From Paraclostridium benzoelyticum (GTDB taxonomy: Bacteria > Bacillota > Clostridia > Peptostreptococcales > Peptostreptococcaceae): a stretch of DNA of 33,707 nucleotides. The notes beneath the pieces were generated by a model. That model saw only the letters and a list, made by a program, of their open reading frames with translations. It made no database searches and had not been told where the DNA came from. Positions 1-9,567 of this stretch are shown here, piece by piece. Position 1 is the first letter of the stretch, and every line of letters starts with the position of its first letter. The stretch spans positions 1 through 33,707 of the forward strand of contig NZ_LBBT01000141.1 of NCBI RefSeq assembly GCF_001006285.1, read 5' to 3'. Made by a program: the position numbers and the translations under genes.

Positions 1-2009
1 CTTTTTAAATCTATTTTATCAATATAGGGAAAGAATATAAGTTGAACTTTGTTGTTTATATTCTCTATAATATTGTAATTTATGTCAAATTCATATTCAG
101 TAAGTGATATATCTGATAATGCTTTAAAAAATCCATTTACTGAATTTGCAATTACTAAACTTTTTTCATTTATATAGTCAAATACATTTATATCTTTGCA
201 TCCATCTATATTAACTTTTCCATAATTTAAAATTTTATTATTTGAATCCAAGCAAGGTTTAATATTTCTAAATAAGTTTATACTTTCTATGTTTTTGCCA
301 ATATCTTTTGGATATGCCATCCTTATATCTTTTAGTAAAAATTGTATTTTCCTATTTCCCATATAGTTATTTTCATCCAATTGGAATAATACGTCAACCT
401 TATCTCCTATGTCAAACTTCTCTGACATATATGCCATATTAAATCCTATACATTCATATACGCTATCTTTTTCTAAGTTTAACTTTAAGTGGTTCTTGTC
501 TTTTCCTAGTCTAAAGATACCTCTTATTTCTAAGTCTCTCATTATAAATCTAGGACTCGGATTACTCATTCCAAAAGGCTCTAAACTATGAAGTTCTTCT
601 ATTAAATTAAAATCTATAGAACCTTCATTTAATTCAAACTCTACAGATATATTTTCTACCATATCATCTTCTGTAAGTTGATAATTTGCAATTTCATTAA
701 CTTTTCTTCTTAAAGTTTCTATATTTTTAGAATCCATTGATAGACCTGCTGCTTGTTCATGTCCACCAAATTTATTTAGTAACTCTGAGCAATTAACTAA
801 AGTATCGAATATACTAAATCCTTTTATAGATCTAGCAGACCCAGTAGCTTCTCCATCTTCAATAGTTAAAAGTATTGTTGGCTTATAATACTTTTCTGTC
901 AATTTAGATGCAACTATACCTATAACTCCATGTTGCCATCCTTCTTTAGCTATTACTAATACTTTATCTGAATTATAGTTTTTGTCATTTAAAATTATAT
1001 CTTCTGCTTCTTGATACATTTTAGCTTCTATCATTTGTCTTTCATTATTCTTTTCTTCTAATAGACTAGCTATTTCCATAGCTTCTTCTTTTGATTTAGT
1101 TGTAAATAATTCAACACCTAAATATGAATATCCTAATCTACCAGAAGCATTAATTCTAGGTCCTATAGAAAATCCTATATGTGATGAACCTATTTTATCT
1201 GTTTCAATGCCACAAACATTTATAAGTTCTCTTAGACCTATATTTTCTCCATCTTTCATAAGCTTTAAGCCATTTTTTACAATTATTCTGTTCTCATCCA
1301 CCAAAGGTACTATATCACATATAGTTGCTAAAGTTACTATCTCTAGGTACTTGTACATAGAGGTTTTAAACTCATCTTCAGGAGTTAATGCTTGTATAAT
1401 TTTGAATGCTACTCCACAACCACATAACATATCAAATGGATAGTTACAATCTTTTTGTTTAGGATTTATGACTGCATACGCATCTGGTATTTTATCTTGT
1501 ACTTCATGATGGTCTGTTATTATAATATCTATACCCAATTCATTCGCCAATTCAACTTCTTTTACAGACGTTATTCCGCAATCTACACTTATTATTAAAT
1601 CACACTCTTGTTCCTTCAGTATCCTTATTGCATCTTCATTTATACCGTATCCTTCTTCTAATCTATTTGGTATATAGTATTTAACTGGGTATCCTATAGA
1701 GTCGAAATATATACATAATATAGATGTAGATGATACTCCATCAACGTCGTAATCTCCATATATCCATATATTTTGATTATTTTCCATAGCATATTTTATT
1801 CTATCTACAGCTTTTTTCATATCTTTCATTAAAAATGGGTCTCTTAAGTAATCTAATGACGGATTTATAAAAATTTCAGCATCTTCTTCATTTTTAATAC
1901 CTCTATTTTTTAAAATTTGCCCTATTTCCGGGGAAATCTTCATTTTTTTACCTAAATCATATTCTTTTATGCTGCCTTTGTACTTAAGTGTCCATTTTTT
2001 GTTAAACAT
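1..2009 (-). CDS. recJ: Single-stranded-DNA-specific exonuclease RecJ (3' end outside window)
   Basis: RecJ is a 5'-to-3' single-strand DNA exonuclease used in recombination and mismatch/base-excision repair. Reading the minus strand from an ATG at 2009, preceded by a GGGGGAG ribosome site, gives an uninterrupted frame to the window edge. It shows the DHH-phosphoesterase motif YGDYDVDG near residues 81-89, the TDHHE motif near 150-154, and the DHHA1-type GGHEQAAG near residue 410. The RecJ core, judged from a segment reading DVLFQLDENNYMGNRK that resembles its C-terminal OB part, ends near residue 570, but the frame stays open for at least 99 more residues, so a C-terminal extension, as in other clostridial RecJ proteins, is present. 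The start lies 12 bases after the stop of the ABC1 kinase gene, so the two are probably co-transcribed. The stop codon is not in the window. Confidence 0.95.
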   Translation of the reverse strand, partial: MFNKKWTLKYKGSIKEYDLGKKMKISPEIGQILKNRGIKNEEDAEIFINPSLDYLRDPFLMKDMKKAVDRIKYAMENNQNIWIYGDYDVDGVSSTSILCIYFDSIGYPVKYYIPNRLEEGYGINEDAIRILKEQECDLIISVDCGITSVKEVELANELGIDIIITDHHEVQDKIPDAYAVINPKQKDCNYPFDMLCGCGVAFKIIQALTPEDEFKTSMYKYLEIVTLATICDIVPLVDENRIIVKNGLKLMKDGENIGLRELINVCGIETDKIGSSHIGFSIGPRINASGRLGYSYLGVELFTTKSKEEAMEIASLLEEKNNERQMIEAKMYQEAEDIILNDKNYNSDKVLVIAKEGWQHGVIGIVASKLTEKYYKPTILLTIEDGEATGSARSIKGFSIFDTLVNCSELLNKFGGHEQAAGLSMDSKNIETLRRKVNEIANYQLTEDDMVENISVEFELNEGSIDFNLIEELHSLEPFGMSNPSPRFIMRDLEIRGIFRLGKDKNHLKLNLEKDSVYECIGFNMAYMSEKFDIGDKVDVLFQLDENNYMGNRKIQFLLKDIRMAYPKDIGKNIESINLFRNIKPCLDSNNKILNYGKVNIDGCKDINVFDYINEKSLVIANSVNGFFKALSDISLTEYEFDINYNIIENINNKVQLIFFPYIDKIDLK

Positions 2010-2021
2010 GTATATCTCCCC

Positions 2022-3686
2022 CTATTTTTTTATATATTGTGATCTTATTATCTTAACAACTAAAAGTATTCCTACTAAAAAAGAAACTACAAACCCTGAA
2101 AAAGCAAGCACTTTAACCCACCAACTGCTATTTACATTTGGTGAAGCTATTATTAAAGATGACCCAACTAATAGTGCCGCTAAAACTAAACTTAGAGACA
2201 ATTGAGTTGCCAAATCTGTTATTATTTTTTCTAATTTAGAGAATTTGACATCTTCAATATGAATTTTAATATTATTTTTTTCTATATTTCTTAAAATAGA
2301 TTTTACTTGTCTAGGAATTATCCTTATATCTGCAATGGCTTCTTGAGCACTTTGTTTTGATTCTTTTATTAAATTTTCAGGATTTAATCTATTTAAATAG
2401 TAATACTTCATAAATGATTTGCCTGCAACAGTTATTGAGAAATTAGGATTTAATTCTCTAGCCGTTCCCTCTAAAGTAATAAGAGCTTTTCCTAACAATA
2501 CCAATTGAGGTGGAAGTGCAGCCTTGTATGTTCTACAAAATCTAAATACTTCATTTAATATATCTCCCAGATTTAATTTATCTATTGGTACATCATAATA
2601 ATAATGCATTAAATACAGTAAATCTTGCCTTAATCCAGTTAAGTTAGTCTCATAAGATATTACATCCAATTCCATCAGTAAGTATATTATTCTATCTATA
2701 TTTCTATCTACAGCTGCAAGTGTTATTGAATTTAATGTATTTAACATCTTCTTATCAATAATTCCAATCATACCAAAATCTATATACGCTATACAATTTT
2801 CATTTATAACAAATATATTTCCTGGATGTGGATCTGCATGGAAAAATCCATATTCAAAAATTTGTTTGAATAAAGATCTAATTCCTATTTCACTTATTTT
2901 TTCCGTATCCCAGCCTAACTTCTTCATTTTATTTACGTCACTAAGCTTAACTCCAACTATTTTTTCTAATACCAAGACTTTTTGAGTTGTATAATCCATA
3001 AACACTTTAGGTATATAAACTTCATTTGTATTTGAAAACATATTTTGGAATTTAACAGCATTTATAGCTTCAAAGTTATAGTCTAACTCTCTTAAAATTT
3101 GAGTCTCAAAGTCTTCAACTATACCTTGTGCATCTATATTTAAATCTTTCTTTATGTCCGTTAGAGCAGATGCAATAGACTTTAAAATCTCTATGTCCGA
3201 TTTTATCAATTGTTCAACATTAGGTCTTTGAATTTTTACTATTACATTTTCTCCACTAATTAATTTTGCTTCATAAACTTGCCCTAGCGATGCGGCTGCT
3301 ATAGGTGTCTCATTAAACTCTTCGAAAATTTTATCTATGGGTATACTAAGCTCTTCTTTTAATATACTCATAGCTATTTCAGTATCAAACACTTCCACAT
3401 TATCTCTTAGTTTTATCAATTCACTTATAATACTTTGATCTAATAAATCTTTTCTAGTGCTTAATATCTGTCCTAATTTTACATATGTAGGACCTAATTC
3501 TTCAAATGTCTTTCTCAATCGTTCACCTGTAGTCATATTTTTTATTTCTGCTGGTGGATTTGTTATAGGAATTTTATAAGCTACTCCTTCTATATTAAGT
3601 TTCTCAACAATAATACTAAATCCATATTTTAAAAGTATATGGACTATTTCTTTATATCTTTTTAAATGTCTATAACTTACCTTCAT
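2022..3686 (-). CDS. AarF/ABC1/UbiB-family atypical kinase
   Basis: A 554-residue membrane-anchored member of the UbiB/ABC1 (ADCK) protein-kinase-like family. Family signatures are all visible: the KxGQ motif (KLGQ, residues 70-73), the alanine-rich loop replacing the glycine-rich loop (IAAASLGQV, 129-137), the VIVK lysine (K151), the catalytic-loop HADPHPGN (283-290) and metal-binding DFG (303-305). Two hydrophobic segments at about 500-550 fit the C-terminal transmembrane hairpin of bacterial UbiB. In proteobacteria UbiB supports ubiquinone synthesis; anaerobic clostridia do not make ubiquinone, so the role here is unknown, perhaps in isoprenoid or membrane-lipid handling (inference). It lies directly upstream of recJ with a 12-base gap. 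The start has an AGGGTG-type ribosome site. Family assignment is firm, function is not. Confidence 0.9.
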   Translation of the reverse strand: MKVSYRHLKRYKEIVHILLKYGFSIIVEKLNIEGVAYKIPITNPPAEIKNMTTGERLRKTFEELGPTYVKLGQILSTRKDLLDQSIISELIKLRDNVEVFDTEIAMSILKEELSIPIDKIFEEFNETPIAAASLGQVYEAKLISGENVIVKIQRPNVEQLIKSDIEILKSIASALTDIKKDLNIDAQGIVEDFETQILRELDYNFEAINAVKFQNMFSNTNEVYIPKVFMDYTTQKVLVLEKIVGVKLSDVNKMKKLGWDTEKISEIGIRSLFKQIFEYGFFHADPHPGNIFVINENCIAYIDFGMIGIIDKKMLNTLNSITLAAVDRNIDRIIYLLMELDVISYETNLTGLRQDLLYLMHYYYDVPIDKLNLGDILNEVFRFCRTYKAALPPQLVLLGKALITLEGTARELNPNFSITVAGKSFMKYYYLNRLNPENLIKESKQSAQEAIADIRIIPRQVKSILRNIEKNNIKIHIEDVKFSKLEKIITDLATQLSLSLVLAALLVGSSLIIASPNVNSSWWVKVLAFSGFVVSFLVGILLVVKIIRSQYIKK

Positions 3687-3735
3687 TTTTCACACCCTAG
3701 TCTCAGTTTAAGTAGTTTTGTTTTATAAGAGAAGA

Positions 3736-3770
3736 AAGGACAATATTATTATATTGCCCCTTTTTTCATC
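3736..3770 (-). terminator. Probable terminator after the gamma-CA-like gene
   Basis: Inverted repeat whose arms read AGGACAATAT and ATATTGCCCC on the plus strand, pairing through two G-U wobbles on the minus transcript, followed on that strand by a T/C-rich tract. It lies just past the stop of the gene ending at 3772 and before the ABC1 kinase gene, so it would end the SCIFF-maturase/gamma-CA transcript. Confidence 0.45.
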
Positions 3771-3771
3771 T

Positions 3772-4272
3772 CTACTTATAATTATTTGCAGTTTCTACAT
3801 ATTTTAATGCAGAATTAACAAGATTTTGTTTTTCTTCTTCTGTAAGTTCTCTTACAACTTTTGCTGGAGCTCCTTTTACAAGCACTCCAGATGGTATTTT
3901 CTTGTTAGGTGGAATCAGACTTCCAGCAGCTACTAAAGTGTATTCTCCAATTTCAACACCACCTAGTATTATAGATCCCATTCCTATTAAAGTATTATCT
4001 CCTATTGTACATCCGTGTATAAGAGCTTTGTGACCAACAGTTACGTTATTTCCTATTATAGTCTCTTTGTTATACTCTATATGTATAACAGTTCCATCCT
4101 GTATATTAGTATTTTCACCTATAACTATATTATTTTCGTCACCTCTTATAACTACGTTATACCATACATTAGAATTTTTTCCTATAGTAACATTTCCTAT
4201 TATATCTGCTGATTCAGCTATAAAAACACTACTATCGATTACAGGATTATTTCCTTTATACCCCTTAATCAT
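3772..4272 (-). CDS. Gamma-carbonic-anhydrase-like left-handed beta-helix protein
   Basis: 166-residue hexapeptide-repeat protein of the gamma-class carbonic anhydrase / YrdA-PaaY family, folding as a left-handed beta-helix trimer. Repeated [LIV]-G-x-x hexads run from about residue 20 to 130. The three zinc-ligand histidines expected in the family are present: H64 (TVIHIEY), H81 and H86 (VGHKALIHG). It lacks the long acidic loop of the archaeal Cam enzyme, as most bacterial homologues do, so carbonic anhydrase activity is not guaranteed. It starts only 5 bases after the stop of the SCIFF maturase gene, and its ribosome site (GAAGGGAAA) lies inside the end of that gene, so the two are probably translationally coupled. 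No acyltransferase domain is seen. Family call is firm; the reaction is uncertain. Confidence 0.88.
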   Translation of the reverse strand: MIKGYKGNNPVIDSSVFIAESADIIGNVTIGKNSNVWYNVVIRGDENNIVIGENTNIQDGTVIHIEYNKETIIGNNVTVGHKALIHGCTIGDNTLIGMGSIILGGVEIGEYTLVAAGSLIPPNKKIPSGVLVKGAPAKVVRELTEEEKQNLVNSALKYVETANNYK

Positions 4273-4277
4273 TTAAA

Positions 4278-5651
4278 CTATTTCCCTTCTATCATTAATC
4301 TTGCTTGTATCATTATAGAACACTCTGTACGTTTCTTTTGCATTTCACATCCTAGTTCATAAGGTTTCATCACATCACCATTAAAGTTCATAGCATTTGC
4401 ATGACATCCTCCTGAACAGTAGAATTTATTCCAACACTTTTTACAATCTTCTTTACTGTACACATGAGCATTTTTGAATTTATCTGTTAATTCTCTAGGT
4501 ATTACTATTTCTTCATCATTTATATTAGCTAATTTAAATTCTTCTTTTCCAACAAATTGATGGCATGGATACATATCTCCCTCAGGAGTTATAGCTAAAT
4601 ATTCATTCCCTGCTCCACATCCAGTTATTCTCTTTATTACACAAGGTCCTTGATTTAAATCTATCATAAAGTGGAAGAACTTAAACTTGTCTCCATTTAA
4701 TAATCTATCAGAATATTTAACTGCTAGTTTTTCATATTCGTTAAATACTGTTTCTAAATCTTCTTCTCTAAGTGCAAACGGATTACTTTCATCATCTACA
4801 ACAGGCTCTACAGATGTTAATTCAAATCCCTCATCAGCAAAATGAAGTACATCTTCAGAGAAATCTAAATTGTCTCTAGTGAAAGTTCCTCTTATGTAGT
4901 AATATTTATCTTTAGGTCTGCTTTCAACTAATTTTTTAAACTTAGGCATTATTATATCATAGCTACCTTTATCATTTAAGGTAGGTCTCATTCTATCATT
5001 AACATCTTTTCTTCCATCTAAACTTAAAACTACATTATGCATATGTTTGTTTATGTAATCTATTTTTTCATCATCTAATAATATTCCATTTGTAGTTATT
5101 GTAAATCTTATATTTTTATTATTTTCTTTTTCTATGCTTCTTCCGTATTCAACAAGTTGTTTTACAACTTCGAAATTCATTAGAGGCTCTCCACCAAAGA
5201 AATCTATTTCTAAGTTTCTTCTATTTCCAGAATTAGCTATTAAGTAATCTATTGCTTTTTTACCTACTTCATAACTCATTAATTCTTTAGCTCCACCAAA
5301 GTCTCCTTGCGCAGCAAAACAGTACTTACATTTTAAGTTACAATCATGAGCCACATGTAAGCATAAAGCTTTTACTACTTTTTTTCTATCTATAAAATTA
5401 GGGTGATGATTGTATGTATCTTCTGTGTACAACAAACCTTCTTCTTCTAATGTTTTTATTTCGTTGTAAGCTTCTTTTATTTGATCTTCCGTATAAGTAT
5501 CACTTAATAATTTTATTATATCTCCTAGAGATTTCTCTTTATAGTGGTCTAATAGATTGTATGCAACTTCATCAACAACATGAACAGCTCCACCATTTAC
5601 ATCTAAAACTATATTATATCCGTGCATCGAAAATTTATGTATCATATCCAT
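4278..5651 (-). CDS. SCIFF-peptide thioether maturase (radical SAM/SPASM, CteB/ScfB type)
   Basis: 457-residue radical-SAM enzyme that installs Cys-to-Thr thioether bonds in the SCIFF precursor, giving a ranthipeptide. The N-terminal part (about 1-80) resembles a RiPP recognition element. The radical-SAM cluster motif CxxxCxxC is C104, C108 and C111 (HDCNLKCKYC), followed by the FFGGEPL glycine-rich SAM motif. The C-terminal third carries the SPASM cysteines (RITGCGAGNEYLAITPEG, then CKKCWNKFYCSGGC and a late GCEMQKKR), which bind two auxiliary Fe-S clusters. An ATG at 5651 is chosen because AGGAGGG sits nine bases upstream. Its substrate gene lies immediately upstream on the same strand, separated by a hairpin terminator, and the gamma-CA-like gene follows 5 bases downstream. 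High confidence from motif set plus the adjacent precursor. Confidence 0.96.
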   Translation of the reverse strand: MDMIHKFSMHGYNIVLDVNGGAVHVVDEVAYNLLDHYKEKSLGDIIKLLSDTYTEDQIKEAYNEIKTLEEEGLLYTEDTYNHHPNFIDRKKVVKALCLHVAHDCNLKCKYCFAAQGDFGGAKELMSYEVGKKAIDYLIANSGNRRNLEIDFFGGEPLMNFEVVKQLVEYGRSIEKENNKNIRFTITTNGILLDDEKIDYINKHMHNVVLSLDGRKDVNDRMRPTLNDKGSYDIIMPKFKKLVESRPKDKYYYIRGTFTRDNLDFSEDVLHFADEGFELTSVEPVVDDESNPFALREEDLETVFNEYEKLAVKYSDRLLNGDKFKFFHFMIDLNQGPCVIKRITGCGAGNEYLAITPEGDMYPCHQFVGKEEFKLANINDEEIVIPRELTDKFKNAHVYSKEDCKKCWNKFYCSGGCHANAMNFNGDVMKPYELGCEMQKKRTECSIMIQARLMIEGK

Positions 5652-5747
5652 TGTGGTCCCTCCTAGTTTGTTTATATCTATATATTATCATATAAATGTA
5701 ATTATGTACTATTTATCTTTTCTATCAAATTGATTAAATTTCACTCA

Positions 5748-5780
5748 AAAAAAGCAGCTAAATTAGCTGCTTTTTCTTTT
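5748..5780 (-). terminator. Hairpin terminator/attenuator between SCIFF precursor and maturase
   Basis: Near-perfect 11-bp inverted repeat (arms AAAGCAGCTAA, 5751-5761, and TTAGCTGCTTT, 5763-5773) separated by one base, with a run of seven T on the minus strand. It starts about 20 bases after the SCIFF precursor stop codon and about 95 bases before the maturase start. It probably limits read-through so that precursor mRNA exceeds maturase mRNA (inference). Confidence 0.8.
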
Positions 5781-5792
5781 TTAATATATTTA

Positions 5793-5936
5793 CTATCTTT
5801 CGCACTCTTGATTTGCAACTGTACAAGAAGTTTTACAAGCAGATTGACAAGATGTTTGACATTCTCCACATCCACCTTTTGCCGCACTTTCTTTTAAAGT
5901 AGCTTTAGATAAAGTTTTTATATGCTTCTTTTCCAT
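5793..5936 (-). CDS. SCIFF ranthipeptide precursor (six cysteines in forty-five residues)
   Basis: A 47-residue precursor that is easily missed because of its size. It begins MEKKHIKTLSKATLKES (leader-like, basic and Thr/Ser-rich) and then has a Cys-rich core with cysteines at 23, 26, 30, 34, 38 and 45, exactly six, alternating with Thr/Ser acceptor residues, ending ECER. This matches the SCIFF family, whose cysteines are linked to Thr alpha-carbons by the neighbouring radical-SAM maturase. The ATG has a full AGGAGGT ribosome site 7 bases upstream. It lies downstream of the TIGR04086 membrane protein gene and yajC, the neighbourhood in which SCIFF genes usually occur in Clostridia. No exporter or processing protease gene is adjacent, as is usual for this family. 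Ranthipeptides have been tied to population-level regulation in some solventogenic clostridia; the role here is not known. Confidence 0.95.
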   Translation of the reverse strand: MEKKHIKTLSKATLKESAAKGGCGECQTSCQSACKTSCTVANQECER

Positions 5937-6003
5937 TGAAACTACCTCCTATCCTTATATAAACCTTTATTGATTATATCATAAATTTTACATAAGTGGA
6001 AAT

Positions 6004-6366
6004 TTATTTAAAGTTTACCCCTAAAACGCCTCCAATCCCACCTGCAAGTGATGTCAATAATACTTTATATATAGATGTAATCTCGAAAACAAAAGAATCT
6101 TTTGCTAAAAATACAACTACCATTAAACACACTATGTAAAGTAGTCCAACTAATATACCATATAATAGCCCTTTTTCTTTTATTTTTTTAGATGCATAAA
6201 ATCCTCCAAATGCAGCAGAAGCTGTAGTTATAACAGAAGCCGCCATAGCTATGCTATCTCCTGACATATTAGTAAAAGTAAGTAGTCCATTGTAAGTTAG
6301 TAAACAAATTAATGTTATTATGTAAGCATATCCTAGTCCTTTAAATATGCTATTTGATTTTTCCAT
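6004..6366 (-). CDS. TIGR04086-family four-helix membrane protein
   Basis: 120-residue integral membrane protein with four hydrophobic segments at about residues 12-33, 39-58, 66-88 and 99-118, the last ending in a glycine-rich stretch (LAGGIGGVLGVNFK). The size, the helix pattern and the position between yajC and the SCIFF gene fit the uncharacterised family TIGR04086, which in Clostridia often sits beside the SCIFF precursor. No catalytic motif is visible. A GGGGAGG ribosome site lies 8 bases before the ATG. Whether it takes part in SCIFF peptide handling or merely shares the locus is unknown. Confidence 0.75.
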   Translation of the reverse strand: MEKSNSIFKGLGYAYIITLICLLTYNGLLTFTNMSGDSIAMAASVITTASAAFGGFYASKKIKEKGLLYGILVGLLYIVCLMVVVFLAKDSFVFEITSIYKVLLTSLAGGIGGVLGVNFK

Positions 6367-6430
6367 AAAAAAACCTCCCCTCTCATATAAAATATATTCA
6401 AGGAAAGGCTTTGTAATTACTAATATCGTT

Positions 6431-6697
6431 TTATTTTGATTCTGTAGAAGCTATAGCCCATTTTTCAAATGGTACTTTTGTTCTACTAGGCCCTATTTCT
6501 AATATAACAACATCTTCTTCAACTTTAGCTACAGTAGCTACTATACCACCTATTGTCACAACCTTAGAACCTACTTCTAAGCTTTCTCTCATTTCTTTAA
6601 GTTGTTTGTCTTTTTTCTTTTGTGGTCTTATTAAGAAGAAATAAAAAATTGCAAAAAACACAACCCACATAAGTATTCCTACTACTGCTTGAGGCAT
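6431..6697 (-). CDS. yajC: Preprotein translocase subunit YajC
   Basis: 88-residue Sec accessory protein: one N-terminal transmembrane helix (about residues 5-23), the characteristic FFLIRPQKKKDKQLKEM segment right after it, then a small soluble domain with KVVTIGGIVATV. YajC associates with SecDF-YidC at the membrane. In many Firmicutes the gene is followed by secD and secF, but here it is followed by the TIGR04086 gene and the SCIFF cassette and no secDF gene is in the window. It lies between tgt and the TIGR04086 gene on the same strand. Confidence 0.93.
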   Translation of the reverse strand: MPQAVVGILMWVVFFAIFYFFLIRPQKKKDKQLKEMRESLEVGSKVVTIGGIVATVAKVEEDVVILEIGPSRTKVPFEKWAIASTESK

Positions 6698-6775
6698 TTA
6701 TCCCACTCCTTTTATAATATATTCTCAAAACTCTTCAATTTAGTTTTATATAATAATTATTATAACTTAAAATAA

Positions 6776-7912
<1,137 letters not shown>

Positions 7913-7916
7913 TTAT

Positions 7917-8417
7917 CTATTGTTTATTTTCATTTTCTAAAACTTTTTCTAAGTTTCGTTTATGGCACTCACAGTCTCCATCTTCGCATTCTTCATAGTG
8001 AATACTGGTTACATTCATTGTGCTATTATCATCAGTTAGCAAATACTTTCTTATTGCAAATAACCCAGCTATAGCCATAATTCCAAGTAATAATTCTAAC
8101 ATACCCTCACTCTTAGGCAATAACAGTAATTTTCTAGCTATTGCATACAATAGGACTTCAATTAGTGCCCCTGGGATATGTAATGACAACATTACTACTA
8201 ACTCTACACCTATAACTAAAAGTAATATTTGTCCTAACAAATCATTAAATTGAGCATATTGTACTGGAGTTTGGTATTCCACAATATAAGAATGCCATAT
8301 CATTCTTAACACATCTATTGTTCCTAGAAATACTGCAAGCAGCACAACCATGGCTAGTAGTGATTCAAATATATATGCAATTTTAAGTGCTAAACTTTTT
8401 TCAGCTAGTTTTTTCAT
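7917..8417 (-). CDS. Small membrane protein with Cys/acidic tail, weakly PsiE-like
   Basis: 166-residue protein with hydrophobic segments at about 12-33, 62-85 and 86-121. The order of helices and the GIMAIAGLFAIRKYLL end of the last one recall the PsiE (phosphate-starvation-inducible) family, but the similarity is judged by eye and weak. After the membrane part comes a soluble tail with the motif HYEECEDGDCECHKR (about 139-153), three cysteines and two histidines that could bind a metal. The gene sits between queA and tgt with 19 bases on each side, so it is probably in the same transcript, yet nothing in it suggests a role in queuosine synthesis; a queuine or preQ1 uptake role is a speculative alternative. 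Ribosome site GAGGGGGG is strong. Confidence 0.75.
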   Translation of the reverse strand: MKKLAEKSLALKIAYIFESLLAMVVLLAVFLGTIDVLRMIWHSYIVEYQTPVQYAQFNDLLGQILLLVIGVELVVMLSLHIPGALIEVLLYAIARKLLLLPKSEGMLELLLGIMAIAGLFAIRKYLLTDDNSTMNVTSIHYEECEDGDCECHKRNLEKVLENENKQ

Positions 8418-8436
8418 ATTATCCCCCCTCGATAAT

Positions 8437-9462
8437 TTATTTAATTATCATCGCATCTCCAAAACTAAAGAATCTGTATTTTTCTTTAACTGCTGTGTTG
8501 TATGCATTTAAAACAGCGTCTTTTGAAACCAATGCACTTACTAACATTATTAAAGTTGATTCTGGTAAATGGAAATTCGTTATTAGTCTATCTACTATCT
8601 TAAATTTATATCCTGGATATATAAATATATTAGTCCATCCACTAGACTCTATAATTTCTCCATTTTCGTTGCTTGCTGATTCTACAGTTCTACAACTAGT
8701 AGTTCCAACGCATATAACTTTATTTCCATTCTTTTTCGCTTTATTTATTTTTTCAGAAGCTTCTTTATCCACTATATAATATTCAGAGTGCATTTCATGT
8801 TCTAACACATCATCAACTTTTACAGGTCTAAAAGTTCCAAGCCCTACATGTAATGTTACAAAAGCTATATCTACTCCTTTTGCTTTTATACTTTCAAGCA
8901 ATTCATTAGTAAAATGAAGCCCTGCTGTAGGCGCAGCTGCAGATCCATTATGTTTTGAATATACAGTTTGATATCTTTCTCTTTCTTCTAATCTTTCTGT
9001 TATATATGGAGGTAGCGGCATATTTCCTAATTCATCTAGTACTTCTTCAAATATTCCTTCATAGTAAAATTTAACTAATCTAGAGCCTTCCTCTGCAAGG
9101 CCTACAACCTCTCCTATAAGTTTTCCATTTCCGAAAGAAAATTTCGTTCCTACTTTAGCTCTTTTTCCTGGTTTTACTAAAGCTTGCCATACATCTTTTT
9201 CTGTTCTTTTTAATAAAAGAAATTCTATTTTACCTCCAGTATCAACTTTTTCTCCTATAAGTCTAGCTGGTATAACTCTAGTATTATTAAGAACTAAACA
9301 GTCTCCTGGATTTAAATAATCTATAACATCTTTAAATATTTTGTGCTCAACGTCTCCCGTTTTTCTATCTAAAATCATAAGTCTAGAGTTTGATCTATCT
9401 TGTAACGGTGTTTGAGCTATTAATTCTTCTGGTAGGTCAAAGTAAAAATCACTTGTTTTCAA
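8437..9462 (-). CDS. queA: S-adenosylmethionine:tRNA ribosyltransferase-isomerase
   Basis: 341-residue QueA, which transfers and isomerises the ribosyl part of SAM onto preQ1-tRNA to give epoxyqueuosine. Recognisable blocks are the N-terminal [50 protein letters not shown] and [12 protein letters not shown], and the C-terminal [16 protein letters not shown]. Full family length. The start codon is TTG (9460-9462) with GAAAGGA upstream. It acts right after Tgt, whose gene lies two genes downstream on the same strand. Confidence 0.98.
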   Translation of the reverse strand: MKTSDFYFDLPEELIAQTPLQDRSNSRLMILDRKTGDVEHKIFKDVIDYLNPGDCLVLNNTRVIPARLIGEKVDTGGKIEFLLLKRTEKDVWQALVKPGKRAKVGTKFSFGNGKLIGEVVGLAEEGSRLVKFYYEGIFEEVLDELGNMPLPPYITERLEERERYQTVYSKHNGSAAAPTAGLHFTNELLESIKAKGVDIAFVTLHVGLGTFRPVKVDDVLEHEMHSEYYIVDKEASEKINKAKKNGNKVICVGTTSCRTVESASNENGEIIESSGWTNIFIYPGYKFKIVDRLITNFHLPESTLIMLVSALVSKDAVLNAYNTAVKEKYRFFSFGDAMIIK

Positions 9463-9567
9463 TTTTAACGTCCTTTCTATTTTTTAGTACAAATTACATC
9501 ATAACAAAAAAAATAATTTTTTTCTATCATTAATCCTATTATTAAATACTATATAAATTATTTTTTT

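Noticed and set aside
409-591. Plus-strand open frame of 60 codons
   Set aside because: Lies fully opposite recJ, has no ribosome site, and its composition is that of an antisense shadow.
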